Assembly (NCBI RefSeq): GCF_014323705.1
Contig: NZ_JABVEC010000032.1
Span: 1 to 64,000, forward strand
Direction: 5' to 3'
DNA: 64,000 nucleotides
Origin: Actinomadura alba
Lineage (GTDB): Bacteria > Actinomycetota > Actinomycetes > Streptosporangiales > Streptosporangiaceae
Shown here: positions 19,693 to 27,654 of the stretch, piece by piece
How the letters are laid out: the number at the start of each line of letters is the position of its first letter
Numbering within the stretch: the stretch's first letter is position 1
Notes under the pieces: model-generated
Told to the model about the DNA's origin: nothing
The model's input: the letters and a program-made list of their open reading frames with translations, nothing else
The model's database searches: none
Position numbers and translations under genes: made by a program

Positions 19693-19729
19693 GTGGTACC
19701 ACTGGGTGATCCCACGTGGTTAACGTGGG
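19693..19729. promoter_or_regulatory. Two palindromes in a divergent promoter region
   Basis: GTGGTACCAC (19693-19702) is a perfect palindrome. CCCACGT-GGTTA-ACGTGGG (19711-19729) is an inverted repeat with exact 7-base arms. They lie 45-80 bases upstream of the SDR start and about 130-165 bases from the divergent reductase start. They are good operator candidates, but no regulator gene lies beside them. Confidence 0.5.
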
Positions 19730-19773
19730 CGTTGCCTGACATCCACCCGGCGCCGACGATGAGGAGACACGGT

Positions 19774-20673
19774 ATGACGGAACTTCGGTTCGACGAGCGG
19801 GTGGCGGTCGTCACCGGCGCCGGGCACGGGCTCGGCCGGCAGCACGCGCTGGAACTCGCCGCGCGGGGCGCGAAGGTCGTCGTGAACGATCTCGGTGGCG
19901 ACGTGCACGGCGGCGGCGCTTCGAGCGGCCCGGCACAGGAGGTCGTCGACGAGATCACCAAGAACGGCGGGCAGGCGGTCGCCGACGCCGGGAACGTCGC
20001 GACCGAAGAGGGCGCCCAGGGGATCGTGCAGAGCGCCCTCGACGCCTTCGGCAAGGTCGACATCGTCGTCAACAACGCCGGGATCCTGCGCGACAGGTCG
20101 GTCAAGAACATGAGCGCCGCGGAGTTCGACGCGGTCATCGCCGTGCACCTGCGCGGTTCGTTCCTCGTCGCGAGGGCCGCCTGGTCGCACCTGCGCGACC
20201 AGGGGTACGGCCGCGTGGTCAACACGTCGTCGCCGTCCGGCCTGTTCGGTAACTTCGGCCAGGCCAACTACTCGGCCGCCAAGATGGGGCTGGTCGGTCT
20301 CACCAAGACGCTGGCGCTCGAAGGGGCCAAGTACGGCGTCAAGGTCAACGCGATCGCGCCCGTCGCCTACACCCGGATGACCGAGGACCTGTTCCCGCCC
20401 GAGTTCGCCGGCAAGCTGGGTGTCGAGCTCGTCACGCCGCTGGTGGCCTGGCTGGCGCACGAGAGCGTCGACGTGACCGGCGAGACCTACTCCGTCGGGG
20501 GCGGCCGCATCGCGCGGGTCTTCGTCGCCGAGGGCCCTGGCTTCGCCAAGAAGGACGGTCTCACCATCGAGGACGTACGCGACAACTGGCAGCAGATCAA
20601 CGCGGAGACCCCGTACATCGTCCCGAAGAACATCGGGGAGCAGACGTCCGCGACGTTCGAGGCGCTGAAATAG
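19774..20673 (+). CDS. Short-chain dehydrogenase/reductase (3-hydroxyacyl-CoA/steroid type)
   Basis: The 299-residue SDR has the NAD-binding motif VTGAGHGLGRQHALELAARG, the VVNDLGG strand with an inserted glycine-rich loop, NNAGILRD, catalytic Ser in SSPSGLFGNFG, and YSAAK with the active-site Tyr and Lys. The loop and C-terminal extension (about residues 230-299) resemble the dehydrogenase domain of peroxisomal multifunctional enzyme type 2, so 3-hydroxyacyl-CoA or steroid CoA-ester oxidation is likely. ATG at 19774 follows GAGGAG. It is probably co-transcribed with the enoyl-CoA hydratase 79 bases downstream. Confidence 0.88.
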   Translation: MTELRFDERVAVVTGAGHGLGRQHALELAARGAKVVVNDLGGDVHGGGASSGPAQEVVDEITKNGGQAVADAGNVATEEGAQGIVQSALDAFGKVDIVVNNAGILRDRSVKNMSAAEFDAVIAVHLRGSFLVARAAWSHLRDQGYGRVVNTSSPSGLFGNFGQANYSAAKMGLVGLTKTLALEGAKYGVKVNAIAPVAYTRMTEDLFPPEFAGKLGVELVTPLVAWLAHESVDVTGETYSVGGGRIARVFVAEGPGFAKKDGLTIEDVRDNWQQINAETPYIVPKNIGEQTSATFEALK

Positions 20674-20752
20674 CCGACGGTCCGGTTGCAGATCCGACTT
20701 CGGGCCGGCGGCGGCCCGGCAGGGCCGGCGACGGCCCGTCCCTGGGAGGGAA

Positions 20753-21625
20753 ATGGCGGAGCTCATCGTCGAGCGGCGCGCCGGCGTGGCCGTGCTCACG
20801 CTGGCCCGGCCGAAGCGGCTCAACGCGGTCACGCCCGGCCTCGTCGAAGAGCTGCACACGGCCCTCGACGCGCTGACGGCCGACACCGCCACCCGGATCG
20901 TGATCCTCACCGGGCAGGGGCGTGCCTTCTGCGCGGGGATGGACATCAAGGGCGGCGATCCGGGACGGGAGGCCGCCCGGCCACCGGACGGCACGACGGC
21001 GGTCGGCGAGATGCCGGAGACCGAGCCGGAGACGCAGCCGGGGACCGAGCCGGAGGGCAGGACGCAGCAGATCTACCGCGGCATCGCGCGTGGCGGGGAG
21101 GTCGTGGCGAGGCTGCGGGAGATCCCGCAGCCCGTGATCGCGGCATTGCACGGGCCGGTCGTGGGCATGGGCATCTCGCTGGCCTTGGCCTGCGACCTCC
21201 GCGTCGCCGATCCGTCGACCCGGTTCGTCGCGCCGTTCCTGAACATCGGCCTGTCCGGCGGGGACGTCGGGCTGTCGTGGCTGCTGCCCCGCGTCGTCGG
21301 ACCGGGCCGGGCGGCCGAGATCCTCTACCGCGCTCAGACGCTCTCCGCGTCCCGGGCGTACGAGCTCGGCATGCTGACCGAGGTGACCGGCGAGAACGGC
21401 GACCTGGCGGCCGCCCTGAAACTCGCCGACGAGTTGCTGGCCAAGTCGCCGTACGGGCTGCGGCACACCAAGGAACTGCTCAACCTGTCGCTGGACGGTC
21501 CGACGCTGCGCCAGCACCTCGCCGTGGAGAGCCGGACCCAGACGATGGCCTTCTTCACCGAGGACCTCGCCGAGGGAACGGCCGCCGCGGTGGAGAAGCG
21601 GACTCCGCGGTTCCGCGACCGCTGA
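20753..21625 (+). CDS. Enoyl-CoA hydratase/isomerase family protein
   Basis: The 290-residue crotonase-fold protein has the oxyanion-hole segments GRAFCAGMDIKGGDPG (about 59-74) and PVIAALHGPVVGMGISLALA (about 126-145). It ends in the usual helical region. A stretch of about 35 residues rich in Glu, Pro and Thr is inserted after the first motif. It may hydrate or isomerise acyl-CoA intermediates in the same pathway as the upstream SDR. The start is ATG with GGGAGGG seven bases upstream. Confidence 0.88.
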   Translation: MAELIVERRAGVAVLTLARPKRLNAVTPGLVEELHTALDALTADTATRIVILTGQGRAFCAGMDIKGGDPGREAARPPDGTTAVGEMPETEPETQPGTEPEGRTQQIYRGIARGGEVVARLREIPQPVIAALHGPVVGMGISLALACDLRVADPSTRFVAPFLNIGLSGGDVGLSWLLPRVVGPGRAAEILYRAQTLSASRAYELGMLTEVTGENGDLAAALKLADELLAKSPYGLRHTKELLNLSLDGPTLRQHLAVESRTQTMAFFTEDLAEGTAAAVEKRTPRFRDR

Positions 21626-21640
21626 CCGCCACCGCCCTCG

Positions 21641-21672
21641 GCCGGTTCGCGGCGGCCCCGCAGCGAACCGGC
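21641..21672. terminator. Hairpin between convergent genes
   Basis: GCCGGTTCGC (21641-21650) and GCGAACCGGC (21663-21672) form a perfect 10-bp stem with a 12-base loop. It sits between the enoyl-CoA hydratase stop and the end of the leftward Ebo-like operon. Confidence 0.6.
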
Positions 21673-21704
21673 GGTCCACACGCGACCCGCCGCGGTGCGG
21701 CGGC

Positions 21705-23072
21705 TCACTCCCGGGCGAGCCTCAGCAGCAGGTCCTTGACCTCCGTGGCCTGATAGCGCTCCCGGGCCGCCGACGGGTCGGAGCAGAGCAGCACCGGGCC
21801 GTCGGCGGGGTCGGCGGGCAGCAGCCCGTGGCTGCCGCGGACAGCGGAGCCGTTCAGCGCGACCACGCTCATCAGATAGCGCATGCCGAGTTTCTTGCGG
21901 GCGAGGGCCAGACCCGCCTTCAGTTTCACCGCAGGGTCGGCCGGATTCAGGAACAGCTCGGCGGGGTCGTACCCGGGCTTGCGGTGGATGTCCACGAGCC
22001 GGGCGAAGTCCGGCGCGCGGTCGTCGTCGAGCCAGTAGTAATACGCGAACCAGGCGTCGGGCTCGGCGAGCGCGACCAGGTCCCCGGACCGCTCGTGGTC
22101 GAGGCCCCGCTCGGCCTTGCCGCCGGAATCGAGGACCTCCGCCACGCCGTCCAGCCCGGCGAGGACCTCGCGCGTCCGGGGCAGGTCGGCGTCGTCGCGC
22201 ACGTAGACGTGGGCGATCTGGTGGTCGGCGACCGCGAAGGCCCGCGACGTCCACGGATCGAGGTACTCCATCCCGTCCTGGGTGTGCACCTCGAGCAGGC
22301 CCGCGCGGCGCAGAGCCCGGTTGATCTCCACCGGACGGGACACGGAGGTGATGCCGTACTCCGACAGTGCCACCGTGGTCGCGCCCCGGCGCCGCGCGGC
22401 GGCCAGCAGCGGTCCGAGCAGGGCGTCCAGGTCGGCCGCCGCCTGAGCCGCGCGCGGGTCGTCCGGCCCCCATCGCTGCAGGTCGTAGTCGAGATGCGGA
22501 AGGTAGACCAGGGTCAGGTCGGGGCTCTCCTCGGTGATCAGCAGTTCGGCCGCCGCGCAGATCCAGCGCGAGGAGGGCAGGCCCGCTGTGGGTCCCCAGT
22601 AGGTGAACAGGGGGAAGGTGCCGAGCCGGTCGGTGAGCCGGTCATGCAGCGACGGCGGCCAGGTGTAGCAGTCCGGTTCCTTGCGGCCGTCGGCGTAGTA
22701 GACCGGTCGCGGAGTGACCGTCCAGTCGGTGGCGGCGCCCATGGCGTACCACCAGCAGACGTTGGCGACCGTGTAGCCGGGACGCTCGCGGCGCAGCGCG
22801 TCCCACACCTTCTCGCCCTGGACGAGCGCGTTGTGCTGGCGCCACAGCAGGACCTCGCCGAGGTCGCGGAAGTACCAGCCGTTGCCCACCACGCCGTGCT
22901 CGCGCGGCAGCGTCCCGGTGAGGAAGGTGGACTGCACCGTGCAGGTGACGGCGGGCAGCACGGTGCCGAGTTCGGCCTGGAACCCGTCGGCGGCCAGCTT
23001 GGACAGGTTGGGCATGTGGGGGAGCAGCCGGGGGGTGAGGCCGACGACATCGAGCACGACCAGGGGCGTCAT
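21705..23072 (-). CDS. Alkaline-phosphatase-fold phosphodiesterase (EboF-like)
   Basis: The 455-residue protein belongs to the nucleotide pyrophosphatase/phosphodiesterase superfamily. Metal-binding and catalytic elements are visible in order: VVLDVVG at the start, the nucleophile region TCTVQSTFLTGT, YLPHLDYDLQRWG, ALSEYGITSV (SDHG in most relatives, here SEYG), and RGSHGLLP at the end. It is the last gene of the seven-gene Ebo-like operon and overlaps eboE by four bases. In such clusters it is thought to process a phosphorylated prenylated intermediate. Loss of the usual His in SDHG may affect metal binding. Confidence 0.85.
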   Translation of the reverse strand: MTPLVVLDVVGLTPRLLPHMPNLSKLAADGFQAELGTVLPAVTCTVQSTFLTGTLPREHGVVGNGWYFRDLGEVLLWRQHNALVQGEKVWDALRRERPGYTVANVCWWYAMGAATDWTVTPRPVYYADGRKEPDCYTWPPSLHDRLTDRLGTFPLFTYWGPTAGLPSSRWICAAAELLITEESPDLTLVYLPHLDYDLQRWGPDDPRAAQAAADLDALLGPLLAAARRRGATTVALSEYGITSVSRPVEINRALRRAGLLEVHTQDGMEYLDPWTSRAFAVADHQIAHVYVRDDADLPRTREVLAGLDGVAEVLDSGGKAERGLDHERSGDLVALAEPDAWFAYYYWLDDDRAPDFARLVDIHRKPGYDPAELFLNPADPAVKLKAGLALARKKLGMRYLMSVVALNGSAVRGSHGLLPADPADGPVLLCSDPSAARERYQATEVKDLLLRLARE

Positions 23073-24268
23073 GAGATCTCCTCTTCGAGGCCGAGCTTCA
23101 GGAGCTCGTCGCGGGTCCAGTCCAGCTCGGCGGCGATCCCCCGGATCAGCCGCTCATCGGCGGTCATGGCCGGCGGTTCACCCGGGCGCCCGGCGGCGAC
23201 CGCGTCGTCCGGGAGCACCGACCAGGTGTAGGTCTCGACCTCGACGTGGTCGGTCCGGGCGGCCGGCCCGGCCAGCAGCGCGCGCAGGGTCCCGGTCAGC
23301 TCCGCGCGGGTTCCGGTCAGCGGGCCGGGCGGGTCGGCGTGCAGCGGCAGGTGGAAGTGCACCCGCCACGGCGTGTCACCCGGCAGCCGTCCTCGGCCGT
23401 CGAGGGCGCCCGGCAGGTCGTCGGCGCCGCGCAACTCGCCCGCCACCAGGGCCCGCGTCTGGTGCAGGTAACGCGGTTCGGCGAACGCCGCGAGGGCGTC
23501 GTGCGACGCACCGGGCCGGGCGGCGTGCAGGGCCACCGAGGCCTGCGTCTTGACGACCGGCAGGCCGGCCGAGCCGAGCCGGGCCAGTGCCGCGTCGGGG
23601 TCCTCGAACGCCACGGCCAGGTGGCAGGCGTCGAGGCAGATGCCCACCCGGTCGGTGTCGAGGCCGGACAGGTGCGCCACCGCGTCGGCGGTGGTCTCCA
23701 CGACGCACCCGGGCTCGGGCTCCAGGCCGGCCCGGACGGTCCGCCCGGTCTCGGCCGCCAACCGGGCCAGGCCCTCGGCGAGCGCGTCCAGGTTGCGCCG
23801 GGCGGCGTCGGCCTTGCCCGCGTCCCACCAGGGCAGCCAGCCGAGCGGAAGGGTCGACACGCTCCCCCGCGCCACGTCGGCCGGCAGCAGTTCGGTGAGC
23901 ACGCGGGCGAGGTCGAGCGTGTAGGAGAGCCGGGCCGGGTCGGCCCAGTCCGGCAGGTACACGTCCGTCTTCACCACCTCGTGGCCGAACCCCTCGTACG
24001 GAAAGCCGTTGAGCGTCACCACCTCGAGGCCGCCGGCCGCCAGCGCCGCGCGCAGCGGCCGGACCGCCCCGGGGTCGGCGGCGAGCCCGGCCGCGACCGG
24101 CCGGGGCAGCCACAACCCGACCGACAGGCGTGGTACGCCCAGCCGCTCCCTGACCGGCACCGCGAAGCGTTCCAGCCGGTCGAGGATGCCGGGCAGGTCG
24201 TCGGCGGGATGCACGTTGGCGCAGTAGGCGAGATGGACGGTGCTCCCGTCGGGATGCCGCAGTCGCAC
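23069..24268 (-). CDS. eboE: EboE-like metabolite traffic protein (TIM barrel)
   Basis: The 399-residue protein starts LAYCANVHPADDLPGILDRL, which is diagnostic of EboE. It continues with a xylose-isomerase-like TIM barrel (TLNGFPYEGFG, GLEPEPGCVVETT, GICLDACHLAVAFEDP, HFHLPLHAD). Putative metal ligands are Glu in LEPEP, Asp and His in LDACHLA, and His in HFHLP. Genetic work in cyanobacteria and eustigmatophyte symbionts ties Ebo proteins to moving a metabolite precursor across the inner membrane. It lies nine bases after the TatD-like gene and is coupled to eboF. Confidence 0.88.
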   Translation of the reverse strand: MRLRHPDGSTVHLAYCANVHPADDLPGILDRLERFAVPVRERLGVPRLSVGLWLPRPVAAGLAADPGAVRPLRAALAAGGLEVVTLNGFPYEGFGHEVVKTDVYLPDWADPARLSYTLDLARVLTELLPADVARGSVSTLPLGWLPWWDAGKADAARRNLDALAEGLARLAAETGRTVRAGLEPEPGCVVETTADAVAHLSGLDTDRVGICLDACHLAVAFEDPDAALARLGSAGLPVVKTQASVALHAARPGASHDALAAFAEPRYLHQTRALVAGELRGADDLPGALDGRGRLPGDTPWRVHFHLPLHADPPGPLTGTRAELTGTLRALLAGPAARTDHVEVETYTWSVLPDDAVAAGRPGEPPAMTADERLIRGIAAELDWTRDELLKLGLEEEIS

Positions 24269-24277
24269 GCCGCCCCC

Positions 24278-25141
24278 TCAGGCCCGGCCGCCGCGCAAGA
24301 CCGAGTTCCCGGCGAACAGCGCGCCGGAGTCGGTCGGCTCGCCGGGTACGTCCAGCACCAGGCGGCCGCTCTGGCCGTAGAACGCCACCGGGTTGTGCCA
24401 CAGCACCTGGTCGACGTCGGCGTCGGTGAACCCGCCCGCCAGCATGGCCTCGCCGGTCCGCCTGGTCTTCAGCGGATCGCTGCGGCCCCAGTCGGCCGCG
24501 GAGTTGACCAGCATCCGCTCGGTGCCGTGCTCACGCAGGATCGCGACCATGCGGTCCTCGTCCATCTTGGTGTCCGGATAGATGGAGAACCCCATCCAGC
24601 AGCCGCTGTCGGCGACCAGGCCGACGGTGACCTCGTTGAGATGGTCGATCACCACGCGCTCTGGCGCGATGCCCGACTCGCGCACCACGTCGAGCGAGCG
24701 GCGGGTGCCCGCGGCCTTGTCGCGGTGCGGGGTGTGGACGAGGACGGGCAGGTCGTGGTCGACGGCGAGGGCGAGCTGGTGGGCGAACACCTCGTCCTCC
24801 TCGGGGGTCATCGAGTCGTAACCCACCTCGCCCACCGCGACCACGCCGTCCTTCTCCAGATAGCGCGGCAGCAGCTCGAGGACCGGGCGGCAGCGCGGGT
24901 CGCCGGCCTCCTTCGGATTGAGCGCCATGGTGCAGTGGTGCCGGATTCCGAACTGGGCGGCGCGGAACGGCTCCCAGCCGACCAGGCCGTCGAAGTAGTC
25001 GACGAAGCTGCCCACCGAGGTGCGCGGTTGGCCGAGCCAGAACGCGGGCTCGACCAGCGCGCGCACTCCGGCGGCGTGCATCCGCTCGTAGTCGTCGGTG
25101 GTCCGCGATGACATGTGGATGTGCGGGTCGAAGATGCGCAT
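24278..25141 (-). CDS. TatD-family metal hydrolase (EboB-like)
   Basis: The 287-residue enzyme is an amidohydrolase-fold protein. It has the HxH motif in FDPHIHMSS (residues 4-8), Glu in VAVGEVGYD, PVLVHTPHRDKA and VIDHLNEVT, all potential metal ligands. I chose the ATG at 25141 because it puts FDPHIH at the N-terminus as in relatives; the frame stays open far upstream but runs through the eboA coding region. TatD-like hydrolases occur in nearly all Ebo clusters. It follows eboA by only five bases. Confidence 0.88.
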   Translation of the reverse strand: MRIFDPHIHMSSRTTDDYERMHAAGVRALVEPAFWLGQPRTSVGSFVDYFDGLVGWEPFRAAQFGIRHHCTMALNPKEAGDPRCRPVLELLPRYLEKDGVVAVGEVGYDSMTPEEDEVFAHQLALAVDHDLPVLVHTPHRDKAAGTRRSLDVVRESGIAPERVVIDHLNEVTVGLVADSGCWMGFSIYPDTKMDEDRMVAILREHGTERMLVNSAADWGRSDPLKTRRTGEAMLAGGFTDADVDQVLWHNPVAFYGQSGRLVLDVPGEPTDSGALFAGNSVLRGGRA

Positions 25142-25146
25142 CGGGC

Positions 25147-25866
25147 CTAGACCTTCTGGTCGGGGGATTCGGGGGATTCGGGGGACCGTGTGCCGGCGGT
25201 CGGCGGGTCGAGGAACCCGGCCACGTCGGGCGGCACGTCGCGGCCGGCGGCGGTCCGCTCGCGGGCGTAGTCGGCCATCATCCGGGCCAGCTCGGCGTCG
25301 GCGCGCCGGGCCAGACCGTCCACCACGGCCAGCGGAACGCCCACGAACACGCACTTGAGCACGGCCTGCCGCCAGGCGTGGTCGGCCAGCCGTGCTCCGC
25401 CGTACGGGCCGAGCGCCGCGGCGACCAGCCGGGTGTCGTTGGTGCGCAGCGCGTCGTGCACCAGCGGCAGCGCGCCGTCGCCGAGTTCGGCGTCGAGGAC
25501 GGCGAGTGCGCGCAGCACACCGCGGCGCTCCGCCGCGTCGCCGTACCGGTAGAGGTCGGTCAGCCGGGCCGCGAGCGCGTCGCCCGTGCACGGCAGCTCC
25601 AGCAGCAGCACCACTCTGGCCGCGTCGTCGACGCTCCACCCGTCCCATCCGGTGCCCTCGGCTCTGAGCGGGCCGCGGCCGCATCTCCGGCCGACGGCCG
25701 GCAGCGCCGTCGCCGCCGCCTCGGGGGCGGCGGCGATCCGCTCGCGCGCCTCACTCAGCCACCCGGCCGCGCCGGGTGACAGGTGCGGCTCCAGCGCGGA
25801 GAGGAGCGCCTCGCGCGCTCCGTCGCGCGCCACCGTCTGGTCGTGTGTCATCTCGTCATGTGTCAT
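25147..25866 (-). CDS. eboA: EboA-domain protein
   Basis: The 239-residue protein has the EboA domain, an all-helical HEAT-like repeat. Recognisable parts are RAEGTGWDGWSVDDAARVVLLL (about 80-101), the YRYGDAAERRGVLRALAVLD repeat and RNDTRLVAAALGPYGG. The role in the pathway is unknown. ATG at 25866 overlaps the upstream isomerase gene by 11 bases; an ATG at 25851 (five codons shorter) is equally plausible. The C-terminus ends in a repeated PESPESP stretch. Confidence 0.85.
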   Translation of the reverse strand: MTHDEMTHDQTVARDGAREALLSALEPHLSPGAAGWLSEARERIAAAPEAAATALPAVGRRCGRGPLRAEGTGWDGWSVDDAARVVLLLELPCTGDALAARLTDLYRYGDAAERRGVLRALAVLDAELGDGALPLVHDALRTNDTRLVAAALGPYGGARLADHAWRQAVLKCVFVGVPLAVVDGLARRADAELARMMADYARERTAAGRDVPPDVAGFLDPPTAGTRSPESPESPDQKV

Positions 25867-26749
25867 CACGTCGCCGGGGCGGGGGCCGCCCCTGCCTCCC
25901 TTCGGCGTTCTCTTCCGCGTTCCCTTCGGCGGCCTTGAGGAACTCGATCGACCGCTGGGCGATCGCGGGAGCCGCGTGACTGTGCCGGGGCAGTTCCACG
26001 GCCACCAGGCCGCCGTAGTCCACCTCGACGAGCGCGTCCAGTACCGGGGGGAAGTCGATCTCACCGGTCCCGAACTCCAGGTGTTCGTGCACGCCACGCC
26101 GCATGTCGTCGATCTGCACGCCCGCGAGCCGCGGACCGGCCCGCCGCACGCAGTCTTCGACCGGCCACGGCTCCAGGCAGCGGCAGTGCCCGATGTCGAG
26201 CATGATCCCGAAGTGGTCCGGGTCGCCCAGCAGGCCCGCGAGGCGCTCGAAGCGGTCGATGGTGTCGATGAACATGCCGGGTTCGGGCTCGAACGCCAGG
26301 ATCACCCCTCTCCGGTCGGCCTCCCGCACCACCTCAGCGGTCCCGCGGACGAGCCGGTCCCAGAGCACCCCGTCCGGGGCGTGATCGCTCGCGGTCCCGC
26401 TCCAGAACGAGACCGCCTGAGCGCCGAGGTCGGCCGCGATGCGCACGGCCCGGATCAGCAGGTCGACGCGCGGCTCGGCGACCTCGGACACCAGCGTGGG
26501 CTGGTGCTTGTGCCAGGGATCGAGCAGGTAGCGGGCCCCCGTCTCGACCACCACGGACAGGTCGAGGGCCCCGAGCCGCGCCGCGACCTGCTCGACCGCC
26601 TTGGGCAGGTCGGCCGCGAACGGGTCGAGGTGCCGGACATCGAGGGTCAGCGCGACACCGTCGTACCCGAGACCGGCGATCACGGCGAGCGCGTCGTCGA
26701 GCCGGTGGTCGGCGAACCCGTTGGTGCCATAGCCGAAACGCAGGGTCAT
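25856..26749 (-). CDS. Sugar-phosphate isomerase/epimerase-like TIM barrel
   Basis: The 297-residue AP-endonuclease-2/xylose-isomerase-like protein begins FGYGTNGFADHRLDDAL. Its metal-site segments are FEPEPGMFIDT, GIMLDIGHCRC, GVQIDDMRRGVHEH and VAVELPRHSHAAP. It overlaps the prenyltransferase by four bases (ATGA) and is a standard member of actinobacterial Ebo-like clusters, distinct from EboE in the same operon. It probably isomerises a cyclitol- or sugar-derived intermediate. This is inferred from fold and context only. Confidence 0.85.
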   Translation of the reverse strand: MTLRFGYGTNGFADHRLDDALAVIAGLGYDGVALTLDVRHLDPFAADLPKAVEQVAARLGALDLSVVVETGARYLLDPWHKHQPTLVSEVAEPRVDLLIRAVRIAADLGAQAVSFWSGTASDHAPDGVLWDRLVRGTAEVVREADRRGVILAFEPEPGMFIDTIDRFERLAGLLGDPDHFGIMLDIGHCRCLEPWPVEDCVRRAGPRLAGVQIDDMRRGVHEHLEFGTGEIDFPPVLDALVEVDYGGLVAVELPRHSHAAPAIAQRSIEFLKAAEGNAEENAEGRQGRPPPRRRDDT

Positions 26750-27654
26750 GTAGCCGACACCTTCCGGGCGAGTCGGCGGGCGAGGGGATGCACCGCCGCC
26801 AGGGCCAGCGCGGTGACCGGCCGTCCCCTCGCGGCGGTGAGCGAGGCCTGCAGCGGGATCAGGCCGAGGATGCCGGCGCCGACGGCTTGGCGAACGCGCT
26901 CGGCGTTCGGCCGCCGCGCCGCCGCAAGCTGCGCGCCGCCGACCGAGGTGACATAACGGCCGAGCAGCCCCGCCGCCGCCGCGGCGCCGCCATCGCGGCG
27001 TCCGGCGACGATCTCAGCGATCACGACGGGCATGGCGAGCCCGCCGATCGTGGCAGCCCGCCCGACCTGCCGGGGAGTGGCGCCGCTGACCTCGCTGCGG
27101 CTGAGCAGGGTGACGGCGTACGTGTGGGTGCCGACGGCGAGCGCGGCGGGCACCGCGGCGCGCGCCCGGCCGGTGCTCGCGCCGAGCATGACGTCGAGCC
27201 CCCGGCACGCGGCCATGGCGGCCGGCCCGGCGCGGGTCGACTTCAACCTGAGGTCATAACCCCAGATCGCGGCGGTCAGCGGAAGCGCGAACCGGAGCGC
27301 CCGCCGGCCGCCGCCGGCGGTGGCGAACGCGAGCCCGGCCCCGGTCAGCACGGAGGCGACGGCCAGTGCGGTGCCCGGCCGCACCCGTCCGGACGGGATC
27401 GGCCGTTCCGGTCGTTCGGCGGCGTCGACCTCCCGGTCGGCGAAGTCGTTGAGCGCCATGCCGGCCCAGTAGAGGCAGACGGCGGAGGACGCGATCGCCG
27501 CGGTCCGGGGGCTGTGCGGCACACCGGCCGCCGTCGCTCCGCACAGGATGTCGCCCGGTACCGACAGCGCCGCGGGGGCGCGCACCAGCTCGACCAGATC
27601 CCGCACGGTGTTCTTCCGCCCCGCCCGGCCGGGACGCTCCTCGGGCCCGCTCAT
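26746..27654 (-). CDS. UbiA-family prenyltransferase (SCO3242/EboC-like)
   Basis: The 302-residue membrane protein has eight or nine hydrophobic helices and the two UbiA Asp-rich sites. The first is NDFADREVDAAERPERPIPS, with the NDxxDxxxD signature. The second is YDLRLKSTRAGP followed by CRGLDVMLG. It should transfer a prenyl group from a prenyl diphosphate to a polar acceptor at the membrane. The neighbouring inositol-phosphate synthase suggests an inositol- or cyclitol-derived acceptor, which is inference. It overlaps both neighbours by four bases. Confidence 0.88.
   Translation of the reverse strand: MSGPEERPGRAGRKNTVRDLVELVRAPAALSVPGDILCGATAAGVPHSPRTAAIASSAVCLYWAGMALNDFADREVDAAERPERPIPSGRVRPGTALAVASVLTGAGLAFATAGGGRRALRFALPLTAAIWGYDLRLKSTRAGPAAMAACRGLDVMLGASTGRARAAVPAALAVGTHTYAVTLLSRSEVSGATPRQVGRAATIGGLAMPVVIAEIVAGRRDGGAAAAAGLLGRYVTSVGGAQLAAARRPNAERVRQAVGAGILGLIPLQASLTAARGRPVTALALAAVHPLARRLARKVSAT

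Noticed and set aside
24278..25684. Extended 468-codon version of the TatD-like gene
   Set aside because: The extra N-terminus covers the eboA coding region in another frame and is unlike any hydrolase. The ATG at 25141 yields the normal N-terminus.
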